NCBI GenBank assembly: GCA_002496805.1
Contig: DALO01000016.1
Span: 1 to 64,000, forward strand
Reading direction: 5' to 3'
Source: Methanobacterium sp. UBA353
GTDB lineage: Archaea; Methanobacteriota; Methanobacteria; Methanobacteriales; Methanobacteriaceae
Length of the DNA stretch: 64,000 bases
In this document: positions 9,480-22,092 of the stretch, piece by piece
Numbering within the stretch: the stretch's first letter is position 1
Layout: every line of letters starts with the position of its first letter
Position numbers and translations under genes: made by a program
Notes under the pieces: generated by a model
What the model saw: the letters and a program-made list of their open reading frames with translations, nothing else
What the model was told of the DNA's origin: nothing
The model's database searches: none

Positions 9480-10235
9480 TTGAGTGAATTTATGAAACTA
9501 ATTAACGAATTACTGGAAGTTTCAAGTGAAAACGATTCAGATGTGAAGGATGTGCGAGTTGGAGTATCCTGGACTGGTGTTCATGGAAAATATGGTGGAG
9601 TCTCCAAAACATACGGCATCCCTGTAGTTCACGGCAACTATACTCAAAATATGGGTGAATTAAACAATACAACAACCATGAAACTGGCAGAATATGTTAA
9701 ATCTTGGAATTTGGTTGAGGCAAGTATTGGAGTGGCTGCCCTGAATTCTATGATGAAACCTCGTGGAAAAAAGGATTTCAATGCCCAGGATTGGATCATT
9801 GAAGATAGCCATGGAAAAAAAGTGGTTATGGTGGGTAAATTTCCAAAAATAGATGAGATAAGGGCCGTTGCCAAGGAGTTTTGGGTATTAGAATCTGATC
9901 CAAATCTCACCAACCCCAAAGAAGGAATTGTCACTGATGCAGCTGCCGAATACGTGTTTCCAGGAAGCGATATAATCATTATTACCGGTTCCACCCTTAT
10001 CAATAAAGGATTAGAGCGTTATTTGAGATTGGCCAAGCAAGAAAATGCCTACACCATAATTATGGGACCCAGTACAACAATGTGTGACGTATTTTTCGAT
10101 TATGGTGCTGATATGTTAGCAGGAGTTGAAATATTAGACTCTGAAGCCCTTCTCCAGAAGATCAGCCAAAGTGGTGGGATGATCAACGCTAGAGTTTGCA
10201 AGGAGGAAATAAGGTATAGGGTGCTGGAAAGTTAA
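9480..10235 (+). CDS. DUF4213/DUF364 putative heavy-metal chelation protein (copy 2)
   Basis: The 251-residue protein has the DUF4213 N-terminal signature (VGVSWTGVHGKYGGVSKTYG, about residues 27-46, and ASIGVAALNSMM near residue 82). A C-terminal DUF364 domain includes ITGSTLINKGLERYL and IIMGPSTTMCDVFF (about residues 165-205). It is a more typical family member than the copy at 3848. Function is unknown, but a direct link to the FecBCD importer and FmdE is shown by operon placement. The start may be TTG 9480 or ATG 9492 (four residues later, preceded by GAGTGA); both are possible. Confidence 0.75.
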   Translation: MSEFMKLINELLEVSSENDSDVKDVRVGVSWTGVHGKYGGVSKTYGIPVVHGNYTQNMGELNNTTTMKLAEYVKSWNLVEASIGVAALNSMMKPRGKKDFNAQDWIIEDSHGKKVVMVGKFPKIDEIRAVAKEFWVLESDPNLTNPKEGIVTDAAAEYVFPGSDIIIITGSTLINKGLERYLRLAKQENAYTIIMGPSTTMCDVFFDYGADMLAGVEILDSEALLQKISQSGGMINARVCKEEIRYRVLES

Positions 10236-10265
10236 TTATTATTCACAGTTTTGAAACGTTACTAA

Positions 10266-10874
10266 ATGTTTTATTCCAAATTAGCTGATTCTATGTTAAT
10301 AAATAGGACCCATGTACCTATATATCCATTGATAGCCAATCAAATCATCCGTAAATTCAACATAACAGAGGGAACTGCCATTGATGTAGGTGCAGGTCCT
10401 GCATCCCTATCAATTGCAATGGCAAGAATAACACATCTTGACATATATGCAATGGATATTTCCAGAGAAATGTTAGAAATTGCACAAAAATCAATTGAAA
10501 AAAATTCCCTTAAAAAACGAATAACCTTAATTACAGGTGACGTTAACCAGATGCCTTTTCAAGACGAATTTGCTGAACTCATTTTCAGCAGAGGTTCCAT
10601 GTTTTTCTGGAAAGACTTGCCTACCTCATTTAAGGAAATATATCGAGTTTTAAAGCCTGGTGGTGCAGGATACATAGGTGGAGGATTTGGTAGTGCTGCA
10701 TTGCGGAGAAAGGTTAAAGAAGAATTTAAACGCAAAGATGGTAAATCATACCAAAATCCTCCAAAAATACAAGTAGATGCTCTTGAAATAGCAGTTTTAG
10801 AAGCTGGAATTGCTGATTATCTTTTAATTAATGATGAATCGGGATTATGGGTTTTATTTGAAAAAACAGGATAA
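10266..10874 (+). CDS. Class I SAM-dependent methyltransferase (Methyltransf_11-like)
   Basis: The 202-residue methyltransferase has the SAM loop AIDVGAGPASLSIAMARI (about residues 38-55), AMDISREMLEIA, and GDVNQMPFQDEFAELIFSRGSMFFW, then YRVLKPGGAGYIGGG, the usual order for UbiE/Methyltransf_11 proteins. The substrate is unknown. It is 30 bases after the DUF364 gene and co-directional, so probably co-transcribed, although no convincing Shine-Dalgarno is visible before its ATG; translational coupling could compensate. Confidence 0.75.
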   Translation: MFYSKLADSMLINRTHVPIYPLIANQIIRKFNITEGTAIDVGAGPASLSIAMARITHLDIYAMDISREMLEIAQKSIEKNSLKKRITLITGDVNQMPFQDEFAELIFSRGSMFFWKDLPTSFKEIYRVLKPGGAGYIGGGFGSAALRRKVKEEFKRKDGKSYQNPPKIQVDALEIAVLEAGIADYLLINDESGLWVLFEKTG

Positions 10875-11053
10875 TTTTATTCTATAAATCTATTTAAAGA
10901 ATATTTTTATTCTATAACCCAAATTTAATTCAAGTAAGTAATTTAGAAAATGCCTATACAAAATGGAAGTTATAATTTTGAAGAAAAATCCTGCAAAGCT
11001 CATATATTGATAAATAGAAATTATTAATTGAAAGTTAACTTGGAGTGAAAAAA

Positions 11054-11668
11054 ATGTCAAATAATACTGGATTATACCCATCCAATGGCCACCGTATCAA
11101 GGGGAGAACTAGTGAATCTTTTATAGATGCAAGAGACGTTATTTCTAGACTAAATCTTAAAGGAAATGAAGTATTCATGGATGCAGGTTGTGGTGATGGT
11201 CATGCAGCCATGATAGCATATGATATGATGGATGCTGAGGCAACGATATATGCTGTGGATGACTACCATCCTTCCATTGATGATTTAAAAAAAGATCTAG
11301 AAGAAGATGGGATAACTAATGTTATTCCTATTCAGTCCGATATAACCAAAAAAATCGATCTTGACGATGACACTGTGGATGTATGTCTATTAATCAATGT
11401 TTTCCATCATTTTGTAGCCACAAAAAGCACTGATGAGGCTATTAGCGAGCTTAAGAGGATCATAAAGCCAGATGGTAGGATAGCTGTTATGGATTACAAA
11501 AAAATGGATACAGGATATGGGCCTCCTGTAAAATTTAAAAGAAGTCCTGATGAAATCAGAGAGATGTTTAAAAAACATGGCTTGAAAATGGTTCAATTAG
11601 ACACTGAAACCGGAGAAGACTTGGAAGATGGGACAAAATCCCATTATCTGATAGTATTCAAAAAATAG
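11054..11668 (+). CDS. Class I SAM-dependent methyltransferase
   Basis: This protein is about 204 residues long, with the SAM-binding loop VFMDAGCGDGHAAMIAYDM, the YAVDDYHPSIDDL acidic strand, and a NVFHHF...ELKRIIKPDGRIAVMDYKK segment typical of Methyltransf_11/25. The ATG at 11054 has TGGAGTGA at a good distance; the in-frame GTG at 11045 overlaps that site. A weak TATA-like CATATATTG near 11001 suggests an internal promoter in the 180-base gap before it. It is the fourth methyltransferase in 9 kb; the four share little beyond the SAM fold. Confidence 0.75.
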   Translation: MSNNTGLYPSNGHRIKGRTSESFIDARDVISRLNLKGNEVFMDAGCGDGHAAMIAYDMMDAEATIYAVDDYHPSIDDLKKDLEEDGITNVIPIQSDITKKIDLDDDTVDVCLLINVFHHFVATKSTDEAISELKRIIKPDGRIAVMDYKKMDTGYGPPVKFKRSPDEIREMFKKHGLKMVQLDTETGEDLEDGTKSHYLIVFKK

Positions 11669-11704
11669 GTCAAAAAATATATCTAAAATTTGTGGGTGTT
11701 AAAA

Positions 11705-12277
11705 ATGGACGAAATTATTGCTAAAATAGATGATCAAGAAATGTTGTCCCAGATAGAAAAATTAGTCCCTTTCCATGGTTATCTTAGTACAGGAGCATTT
11801 ATAGGATTACAAATGCTGAAAATAGCCAAGGAATTGCTGGAAATGAGAGATGGGGAAAGAGTTTTCGTGACTTGCGAAACCCTTAATTGTTTGCCTGATC
11901 CATTTCAGATTCTCTGTGGGTCTACCATTGGCAACAAGGGACTTAAAATCCTAGATTATGATAAAATGGCCATTACCATTAATAAAGGAGCAAAACCAGG
12001 GCAAGATCATGTTAAAGGCGTGAGAATATTCTTAGACCCTGAAAAAACTGCCAAATACCCGGTATTCCATGCATGGTATATGAATGAGAAGAAAGTGCCC
12101 CATGAAGAAGCTATTTCAGAACTTTTAAAAGCTGGTGATGATGTTTATACTTGGGAATTTGTGGAAGTTCCTGTCCCAGTTAAGGCCAAAAAAGATGTGC
12201 GATTATGCAAAATTTGTGGTGAGTCTTTCGTAAGCAAGGATGGAACAAGTATCTGTAAAGGTTGTTCTAATAAATAA
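11705..12277 (+). CDS. FmdE family protein with C-terminal zinc ribbon (copy 2, variant motif)
   Basis: This is a second FmdE-type protein of about 190 residues. It has FHGYLSTGAFIGLQML near residue 23, where the usual cysteine of H-G-x-x-C-x-G is serine. CETLNCLPDPFQILCGSTIG near residue 58 supplies several other cysteines. The C-terminus carries a short zinc ribbon (LCKICGESF and ICKGC, about residues 170-188). The variant motif suggests altered metal ligation relative to copy 1. The ATG at 11705 is preferred to TTG 11690 because GGGTG lies just upstream. It closes the unit that starts at 5 kb. Confidence 0.75.
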   Translation: MDEIIAKIDDQEMLSQIEKLVPFHGYLSTGAFIGLQMLKIAKELLEMRDGERVFVTCETLNCLPDPFQILCGSTIGNKGLKILDYDKMAITINKGAKPGQDHVKGVRIFLDPEKTAKYPVFHAWYMNEKKVPHEEAISELLKAGDDVYTWEFVEVPVPVKAKKDVRLCKICGESFVSKDGTSICKGCSNK

Positions 12278-12502
12278 CCACAATAAGATGCTTCATTTTT
12301 TTTTTGAGGAGCAATTTTACATCATAGTATGGAATTTATTGCTGAAGTGAAATTGCCATCGATGAATGTTGGCTACCGATACATTCCCAATTTCATTGAT
12401 AAATACTTGAGTTGCTAAAAAAGTACTTCGATCATTCTTATTTTAACCACTTTTTAAAAAATTTAGAAGAATATAAAGAAAAATTGTTGCAATTAATCAT
12501 AG

Positions 12503-12526
12503 TGATATTTTTATATATGCATGTCG
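12503..12526 (+). promoter_or_regulatory. TATA box with one strong and one weak half-site (candidate operator C, modA promoter)
   Basis: The right half-site CATGTCG (12520-12526) fits the CATnTCG pattern of operator B. It follows the TATA-containing 10-base spacer TTTATATATG. The left position holds TGATATT, only 4 of 7 complementary. Geometry relative to the TATA box is the same as at 173-196 and 4953-4976. It lies about 65 bases before the modA start, and the gap from 12278 holds no gene. Confidence 0.45.
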
Positions 12527-12592
12527 ATAATAATGTAATGGAGTTGTTGATCACCATTCAAGACTTCATGATTTATATTGGAGGTAATAATA

Positions 12593-13393
12593 ATGGAATC
12601 GAAAAATATTGCAATCATAGCTATTGTTGCTATAATAATTATCGTTGCAGGTTTATACGCTAGTGGAATTTTCACTGGTGGAAACAGTGCTGAAGGAAAT
12701 TTAACAGTTCTGGCTGGTGCTGGAACAATACTCGCTATGGATGATCTGAAAGCCAGTTTCGAGGAAAAAAATCCTGGAACTACAATCAACATACAGTATG
12801 GTAACAGCGGAGAACTATTTTCCACATTAAATACTCAAAAAAGTGCAGACATGGTTATTCCTGGCGATTTAACCTTCATGGAAAAAGCTGAAAGTAAAGG
12901 TTATCTCGAGAATGACACCATAAAACCTATCGTTTACCATATTCCAGTCATTGCTGTCCAAAAAGGAAACCCTAAAAATATCACTTCATTGAAGGATTTA
13001 GGTAATCCAGGACTCAAAATTGGTTTGGGAGACACTAACGGCACAGCTGTAGGTAAACAGAGCATAAAGATTCTGAATAAAACTGGTAATTTAAATGCTG
13101 TTAAAAATAATGTTGTAGTTTATGCACCTACAGTAAACCAGCTTATGACTTATATTACATCCGGACAAGTGGATGCAGTTATATTAATGGAAGAAATTGC
13201 AACCACTGGTAAAGGACAGGATAAAATTGAAGTAATTAAAATTCCAGAAGACCAAAATGCTATTGCTACCATTGGTGTCAGTTTGACAGTTTTCACACAA
13301 AACAAAAACTTAGCCACCCAATTTGAGGACTACATAACTTCCCCTGAAGGTCTGGAAATTTGGAAAAAACACGGCTTTAAACCAGTGCAGTAA
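12593..13393 (+). CDS. modA: Molybdate/tungstate ABC transporter substrate-binding protein
   Basis: The protein is about 266 residues, with an N-terminal membrane anchor (IAIIAIVAIIIIVAGLYA) and a type II binding-protein fold opening TVLAGAGTILAMDDLKASFEEKNPG, the ModA/WtpA signature. A GNSGELFSTLNTQKSADMVIPGD strand-loop that binds the oxyanion follows. It is shorter than characterised WtpA proteins and closer to ModA. GGAGGT at 12580-12585 fixes the ATG at 12593 rather than the TTG at 12578. With modB and modC it forms a complete importer; sequence alone cannot tell molybdate from tungstate preference. Confidence 0.9.
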   Translation: MESKNIAIIAIVAIIIIVAGLYASGIFTGGNSAEGNLTVLAGAGTILAMDDLKASFEEKNPGTTINIQYGNSGELFSTLNTQKSADMVIPGDLTFMEKAESKGYLENDTIKPIVYHIPVIAVQKGNPKNITSLKDLGNPGLKIGLGDTNGTAVGKQSIKILNKTGNLNAVKNNVVVYAPTVNQLMTYITSGQVDAVILMEEIATTGKGQDKIEVIKIPEDQNAIATIGVSLTVFTQNKNLATQFEDYITSPEGLEIWKKHGFKPVQ

Positions 13394-13473
13394 TGAAAAA
13401 TATAAGTGATGTGAAGATTAAGTCAGCTTGATAACTGTTAAAACAATAGCCATTAGATAACTAGTTTATTGGG

Positions 13474-14271
13474 ATGAACATGAGAAGCAAGCTGGAAATA
13501 ATCTTCATATCCATATCCTTTATTTTTACAGCCTTTTTATTCATCATTATAGGCACTTTATTTATAATGCCCTCTACTGAAGGGTTTTTATCAGCTATTT
13601 TTTCAAATGAATTACTTGCATCAATTAAATTAACTTTATCTACCTCAGTACTTGCCGCGTTTTGTGTAATATTGGTGGCTGTGCCAACTGCTTACTCATT
13701 ATCCAGATACTCATTTCCCTTAAAAAGTTTGATAAAGAGTATTTTAGATCTTCCCATGGCATTCCCTGAAATTGTGTTAGGTATTGCACTGCTGATGATA
13801 TTAGGAGATCGATTCCTTGGAAGTTGGCTGGAAAGTCTGGGTATTGACATTGTTTTCACAACAACCGGGATCATTATTGCCCAATTCTTTGTTGCCCTCC
13901 CATATGCCGTGCGAATACTTTACTCCACATTTAATTATGTAAATCCCCGTTACGAATTTGTTTCCAGGAGTTTAGGGTATGGAGAATTTGAAACATTCAG
14001 GAAAATAACCTTGCCGTTGGCTAAAGGAGGGATATTTGCCTCTTCTGTGGTTACATTAGCCCGTTGCATAGGAACTTTTGCTGCAGTTCTGTTGGTGGGT
14101 GGTGGAACCTACTTAAAAACTGAAACACTGCCAATTGCTATTTACTATAATTTATCTTTGGGAAATATAGATACAGCAATTACTGCAGCTATTATTTTGG
14201 TTTTAATATCTTTTGGGGCCATTTTCGTTATGGAAAAATATGCTCATGAAAACATGGAAGGAGTGAACTGA
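13474..14271 (+). CDS. modB: Molybdate/tungstate ABC transporter permease
   Basis: The 265-residue inner-membrane permease has about six helices and the binding-protein-dependent (EAA-type) loop FVSRSLGYGEFETFRKITLP near residue 165, where the ATPase docks. The order between modA and modC and the length are typical for ModB. There is an 80-base gap after modA. Start candidates are ATG 13474 and ATG 13480; neither has a strong Shine-Dalgarno. Confidence 0.9.
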   Translation: MNMRSKLEIIFISISFIFTAFLFIIIGTLFIMPSTEGFLSAIFSNELLASIKLTLSTSVLAAFCVILVAVPTAYSLSRYSFPLKSLIKSILDLPMAFPEIVLGIALLMILGDRFLGSWLESLGIDIVFTTTGIIIAQFFVALPYAVRILYSTFNYVNPRYEFVSRSLGYGEFETFRKITLPLAKGGIFASSVVTLARCIGTFAAVLLVGGGTYLKTETLPIAIYYNLSLGNIDTAITAAIILVLISFGAIFVMEKYAHENMEGVN

Positions 14272-14276
14272 TCTTC

Positions 14277-15368
14277 ATGTTTCTAGATGTTCAAAATTTA
14301 AGTGTGAAACTGGGGCAGTTCCATCTGCACGATGTGAATCTTAGTTTGGAGAAAAACGATTACATGGTTATTATCGGACCTACCGGATCCGGTAAATCCG
14401 TCCTCTTAGAAACAATTGCCGGGTTTTTCACCCCAGATAAAGGCGAAGTTATTATGGAAGGGAAAAAAATAACCAACCAAAGCCCTGAAAATAGAGGTAT
14501 AAGCATAGTTTATCAGGATTATGTTCTTTTCCCACATATGAATGTTTTTGAGAATATTGCCTACGGTTTAAGGAAAAAAATCCAAAAAGACAGTTTTATT
14601 TCATCTAAAGTTGAAAAAATGGCTAAAATGCTACAAATAGACCATCTTCTTAGTAGAAACCCTGAAACATTGAGTGGTGGTGAAAAACAAAGAGTTGCCA
14701 TTGCCCGATCACTTGTGGTAGAGCCAAATATTCTTTTAATGGATGAACCTTTCGCAGCTCTAGATGTGAATACACACGCCTACTTAACTACCCTCATTAA
14801 AAATGTGATAAACAAACACCAAACCACATGCATCCATGTTTCACATAATTTTAATGATGTCTACAACCTAGCTGAGAAAGTAGCAGTGATGAAGGACGGC
14901 AAAATTCTCCAGCAGGGTACATTACATGATGTCTTTTCCAGGCCAACCCATAACTTTGTTGCTGATTTTGTGGGAGTGCATAATGTTTTCCAGGGTGAAA
15001 TTGTTGGGCATGACAAATCACTACTCCAGATCGAGATAGATCCGGGAATTATCATCCACAGTTCAGACGACTTCCAACACGACTCTAATGATGTCATGGT
15101 AGCAATACGCCCAGAAAACATCATTTTTTCCAATGAAAAATTCGTGTCATCTGTTAGAAACCAGTTAAAAGGAGTGGTGAAGGACATATTCGAAGTAGGG
15201 CATACTGTCTGGATAGAAGTTCAAGTGGGTGATGTGACTTTTAGAGGGGTTTTAACCCCAAATTCATGTGAATCATTAGGTATAAAAAGAGAAAAAGAAA
15301 TTTATTTGAGTTTTAAATCATTAAACGTTAACTTAATGGAATGTCGTGATGCTTATCACTCCATTTAA
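14277..15368 (+). CDS. modC: Molybdate/tungstate ABC transporter ATP-binding protein
   Basis: The 363-residue ATPase has Walker A GPTGSGKSV (about residue 33), signature LSGGEKQRVAIARS, Walker B ILLMDEPFAALD and the switch HVSHNFNDV. From about residue 235 it has a C-terminal MOP/TOBE-type region (VAIRPENIIFSN and ...RGVLTPNSCESLGI) as in ModC/WtpC, thought to sense the oxyanion. GGAGTGA precedes the ATG, 5 bases after the modB stop. It converges with the minus-strand small gene ending at 15406. Confidence 0.9.
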   Translation: MFLDVQNLSVKLGQFHLHDVNLSLEKNDYMVIIGPTGSGKSVLLETIAGFFTPDKGEVIMEGKKITNQSPENRGISIVYQDYVLFPHMNVFENIAYGLRKKIQKDSFISSKVEKMAKMLQIDHLLSRNPETLSGGEKQRVAIARSLVVEPNILLMDEPFAALDVNTHAYLTTLIKNVINKHQTTCIHVSHNFNDVYNLAEKVAVMKDGKILQQGTLHDVFSRPTHNFVADFVGVHNVFQGEIVGHDKSLLQIEIDPGIIIHSSDDFQHDSNDVMVAIRPENIIFSNEKFVSSVRNQLKGVVKDIFEVGHTVWIEVQVGDVTFRGVLTPNSCESLGIKREKEIYLSFKSLNVNLMECRDAYHSI

Positions 15369-15405
15369 AATAAATAATCGCATCAATTGAAAATAATAAG
15401 TAAAT

Positions 15406-15723
15406 TTATTCTAGTTCTTCTTCACAAGTATCTATAACGATTAATACTTCTTCACCATCTTTGGGACAGTGCCTTACCTCAATCAAATCGTATTTAATTT
15501 CTTCTAGGTCAACATCTACCGTACTATGGATAGTATCTCCATCAAGGTGAACCATAACCGTACAACTTTTTTTCCCACCTTTAAGTACACAAGTTTCAAC
15601 ATTTATAACCTCACCAGGAGTAAAAACCCGATTATAAGACATTTCAACCTTGTCAAACGGTTTTACATATTTTTTAACGTAGTCAATAGCTTCTTCACAA
15701 TCCATAGTCAGTTTTTTTGCCAT
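15406..15723 (-). CDS. Small conserved protein, paralog of the next upstream gene
   Basis: This 105-residue soluble acidic protein has no signal or membrane segment. It shares with the 97-residue product of 15758-16051 a common core: an EAIDYVK/ETIEYIK helix, the motif MSYNRVFTPGEV ([12 protein letters not shown] in the paralog), and DLIEVRHC near the C-terminus. Three cysteines here (TC, SC, HC) are absent from the paralog. I do not recognise the family with confidence (DUF2097 is possible). It lies downstream of fwdC on the same strand, so a link to formylmethanofuran dehydrogenase is suggested by position only. Confidence 0.65.
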   Translation of the reverse strand: MAKKLTMDCEEAIDYVKKYVKPFDKVEMSYNRVFTPGEVINVETCVLKGGKKSCTVMVHLDGDTIHSTVDVDLEEIKYDLIEVRHCPKDGEEVLIVIDTCEEELE

Positions 15724-15757
15724 TGTAACACCCGAACTTAATTATAATTTGTTTAAC

Positions 15758-16051
15758 TTAATCTTCCACCACGATAACCTTCAACTCATCTCCCTGAGTA
15801 TGTCTAATCTCAATCAGGTCATCCATAATGGCATGCATGTTGATTTTTACCGTTTGATTAACCAGTTCTCCATTCAAATGTAAAGTGAGTTCCAAGAATT
15901 CTTCACCGAATTCTTGCTCCATTTCAAGCCCTAAAACTTCTCCCGGAGCGTAAATACGATTATAAGAAATTTCAAGGATATCATACATTTCAACATTATC
16001 TTTAATATATTCTATAGTTTCATCGGCTTTTAGAAATATTTCTTCTTCCAT
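15758..16051 (-). CDS. Small conserved protein, paralog of 15406-15723
   Basis: The protein is about 97 residues and very acidic, sharing the YNRxYxPGEV and DLIEIRH motifs with its neighbour 35 bases downstream, so the two arose by tandem duplication. The start is taken at the ATG at 16051 ([10 protein letters not shown]), because GTGAT lies just upstream; an upstream ATG at 16084 would add an atypical hydrophobic 11-residue lead. It begins 82 bases after the fwdC stop. A T10 run between them on the minus strand may separate the transcripts. Function unknown. Confidence 0.65.
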   Translation of the reverse strand: MEEEIFLKADETIEYIKDNVEMYDILEISYNRIYAPGEVLGLEMEQEFGEEFLELTLHLNGELVNQTVKINMHAIMDDLIEIRHTQGDELKVIVVED

Positions 16052-16107
16052 AAAAATCACACGATAAAATAGTATCGCTGGCAATGTTTAAAAAAATTTG
16101 GGTAATT

Positions 16108-16117
16108 AAAAAAAAAA
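16108..16117 (-). terminator. Oligo-T terminator after fwdC
   Basis: On the minus strand a run of ten T residues lies 16 bases after the fwdC stop codon. Uninterrupted oligo-T is the main intrinsic termination signal in archaea. It probably ends most fwd transcripts before the two small genes downstream. Confidence 0.5.
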
Positions 16118-16132
16118 TGTGTAAAACAGAGA

Positions 16133-16942
<810 letters not shown>

Positions 16943-16955
16943 TCTTAATACCCCC

Positions 16956-18665
<1,710 letters not shown>

Positions 18666-18674
18666 GATATCACC

Positions 18675-20030
18675 TTATTTACTAGCTACTGCGGCCTCTT
18701 TAGCTTTGATTTTCTTAACCCTTTCGTGCAGCTCTTGAATGATCCATTCATCATCTCTGCAAGTTTCAGGTTTGTCAATGGCTTTTTTCATGTAGATCGG
18801 TACACCATCCATTCGGTAGCTGGTACCAGCGCATTCTAAACCTATGAATGATCCTGGAAGTACTACGTCGGCTATTTCAGTGGATGGTCCCCAGTGGATG
18901 TCTACTTGTATTACAGGGATTTCTGCCAAGTGTTTAACTGCTCCTCCAGGGTAGTGAGCTCCTGGGTCTGCAGCTATCACCATGAATACATCACATTCTT
19001 TCCGGGTTAACAAGTCGATGGTGTTTGTTTCTCCGTTCATGTATCTTGGGTATCCGCGGGCAAAATCAACGCCGTAGGGGAATCCCATTTCCAATGCCAT
19101 GAATATGTTAAATCCATTCACATTGAAGTGTCCCCTCATTGGAGTGAGCACCCATTTAGTGTACTTGTTAAGGTCAGTTAACATTTCAATTGCCATGTCA
19201 ATATTTCTCTGCTTAGATAGAGTGTGTGTCAGACCCAGACCGAAGTATAATGCTCCAAATTGGACGTTTTTCATTGCTTCAGCTAGTTCCATTATGTCTT
19301 CTTTTGGTATGCCGGAAACAAAGTCCTGATCAATTTCTTTTCCTCTTAAGGCCGCCCTTATTGCATTATAGAACCCATAATCTCCGTTTTGTTCAAAACC
19401 AATCCATATGTCAGACATTTTAGCAGTGTCACTGTATTTAGGGTCCATTGTGACCACTGTACGGTCAAATCGTCCTCTTTGTCTGAACCATCCTCGGGGG
19501 AAGGTACTGTATCGTGCCATGTGTCTTGGGTGAGAGTTCATTGGGTTACTTCCAGTGTAAACAATCATGTCTGCACGGTTTTTAACTTCCCCCAGGGTTG
19601 CTACAGGATATCCTACGTTCTGTACAGCTTGTAATGACGGTCCATGACAAATGGTTGCTTGGTTGTCCAGAACAGCTCCCACTAGTTCGCCTAGGTGAAT
19701 ACCGTGTTTCATGGTTTCAATGGATGTTTCACTCCAACCGTAGAATATAGGTCGGACTGATCCAGCTATGAGTTCGGCAGCTTTATCCAAGGCCGTGTCC
19801 CAATCTACTTCTTGTAATTCACCGTTTTCGTCCCGTACCATAGGAACCAGGAGCCTTTGATCCATGTCCTCCATGACCTTACTGGCACCGAGTCGACAGG
19901 CGTGTCGTACACCTACTACGTGCCCATCTTTTATTAAGAAATCTAAATCATCACAGTTACATCCACAAAAAGCGCATGTTCCATTTTCGACGATTTCATC
20001 ATAATCAGTTACTGGTGGTTCGTATGCCAC
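18675..20030 (-). CDS. fwdB: Formylmethanofuran dehydrogenase subunit B (W/Mo catalytic subunit)
   Basis: The 451-residue molybdopterin oxidoreductase holds the tungsto- or molybdopterin site. The N-terminal [4Fe-4S] motif is [11 protein letters not shown] (residues 19-29) with a later cysteine in HACRLGASK. The metal ligand is Cys128 in TICHGPS (codon TGT), so this is the cysteine, not selenocysteine, form. It starts with GTG at 20030, preceded on the minus strand by AAGGAGGT. Sequence does not settle whether W or Mo is bound; no second fmd/fwd catalytic copy is in the window. Confidence 0.95.
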   Translation of the reverse strand: MAYEPPVTDYDEIVENGTCAFCGCNCDDLDFLIKDGHVVGVRHACRLGASKVMEDMDQRLLVPMVRDENGELQEVDWDTALDKAAELIAGSVRPIFYGWSETSIETMKHGIHLGELVGAVLDNQATICHGPSLQAVQNVGYPVATLGEVKNRADMIVYTGSNPMNSHPRHMARYSTFPRGWFRQRGRFDRTVVTMDPKYSDTAKMSDIWIGFEQNGDYGFYNAIRAALRGKEIDQDFVSGIPKEDIMELAEAMKNVQFGALYFGLGLTHTLSKQRNIDMAIEMLTDLNKYTKWVLTPMRGHFNVNGFNIFMALEMGFPYGVDFARGYPRYMNGETNTIDLLTRKECDVFMVIAADPGAHYPGGAVKHLAEIPVIQVDIHWGPSTEIADVVLPGSFIGLECAGTSYRMDGVPIYMKKAIDKPETCRDDEWIIQELHERVKKIKAKEAAVASK

Positions 20031-20044
20031 TTTAATCGACCTCC

Positions 20045-20575
20045 TTATTTCTTCTTGTAGACGGGCATCTCACCGAGTGATTTTAACTCAGGGATGGTTT
20101 CTTCGTCTTCAACATATTTTTTGTAAACTGCTCTCATGAGGTCAGCCATTAATAAAACAGGTTCATCAGTTCTTTCTACTGTGCAGTAAATCCCCTTATA
20201 TGTTGGGTCACAGCAACAGTAAGTTTCATGGCTGGTTATTACGTTAGCCCATGGGCCTTTTGGTATGAATATCGTTCCTTCGTGAGGTGCGTCCCTTGAG
20301 TGAACGGAAGATACTGTTACTTCTCCCCAATCTGTGGTTACCTTCACACTATCCCAATTAGAAACACCTATTTTTGCCATATCTTTGGGATCCATGTAAG
20401 CAACTCCGCACACTTTTCGGTATTCATCCTTACAAGTTGAACCTCTTTTTTTACATGCACCCTGATAGATGTCTGAGCCGGTGTTCAGCATCATGTCCAA
20501 TATTTTTCGTTCTGTGGCTGTTGGTTCTTCTAATTTAACAACTTTTGGAACGACAGGTTTTTCTATATAAGTCAT
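20045..20575 (-). CDS. fwdD: Formylmethanofuran dehydrogenase subunit D
   Basis: The 176-residue protein is the molydopterin-dinucleotide-binding beta-barrel domain that in other oxidoreductases is the C-terminus of the catalytic chain; here it is separate, as usual for FwdD. It has the [23 protein letters not shown] strand-turn typical of that domain and [20 protein letters not shown]. It carries a longer N-terminal part than the minimal subunit, with cysteines at ACKKRGSTC and KVCG. It is 9 bases after fwdG and 14 before fwdB. Confidence 0.92.
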   Translation of the reverse strand: MTYIEKPVVPKVVKLEEPTATERKILDMMLNTGSDIYQGACKKRGSTCKDEYRKVCGVAYMDPKDMAKIGVSNWDSVKVTTDWGEVTVSSVHSRDAPHEGTIFIPKGPWANVITSHETYCCCDPTYKGIYCTVERTDEPVLLMADLMRAVYKKYVEDEETIPELKSLGEMPVYKKK

Positions 20576-20577
20576 TT

Positions 20578-20815
<238 letters not shown>

Positions 20816-20833
20816 AATTTATCACCTAAAATT

Positions 20834-21892
<1,059 letters not shown>

Positions 21893-21901
21893 TTTTTACC
21901 T

Positions 21902-21951
21902 CCATATTTCATTGAGCAATATGGAACTAATCCCATTAAAGGAATTAATTC
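21902..21951 (-). promoter_or_regulatory. Two stacked hairpins in the fwdF mRNA leader
   Basis: Read on the minus strand, GAATTAATTCC (21951-21941) pairs with GGGATTAGTTC (21934-21924) over 11 pairs with two G-U wobbles and the loop TTTAAT. Directly after it CCATATT pairs with AATATGG (21924-21902, 9-base loop). The second stem ends inside the Shine-Dalgarno GGAGGT (21903-21898). A TATA-like GTATAAAAC at 22000-21992 would place this at the 5' end of a short leader. Control of ribosome access, by a ligand or protein, is inference. Confidence 0.45.
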
Positions 21952-22092
21952 TAAATCAAGACACGCACAGTACCGATATGATCATGGAAATGTTTTATAC
22001 TGATTTTTTGATAATTCAAAAGCTCTGTTTTAATTAAATTTTTTTAATTGATTCAATGGATTTTCCTTGAAAACTATATAGTTGGCACTAAG

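Noticed and set aside
12412..12663. 83-codon frame overlapping the modA start
   Set aside because: It covers the modA promoter and start in another frame, begins without a ribosome site and has no domain.
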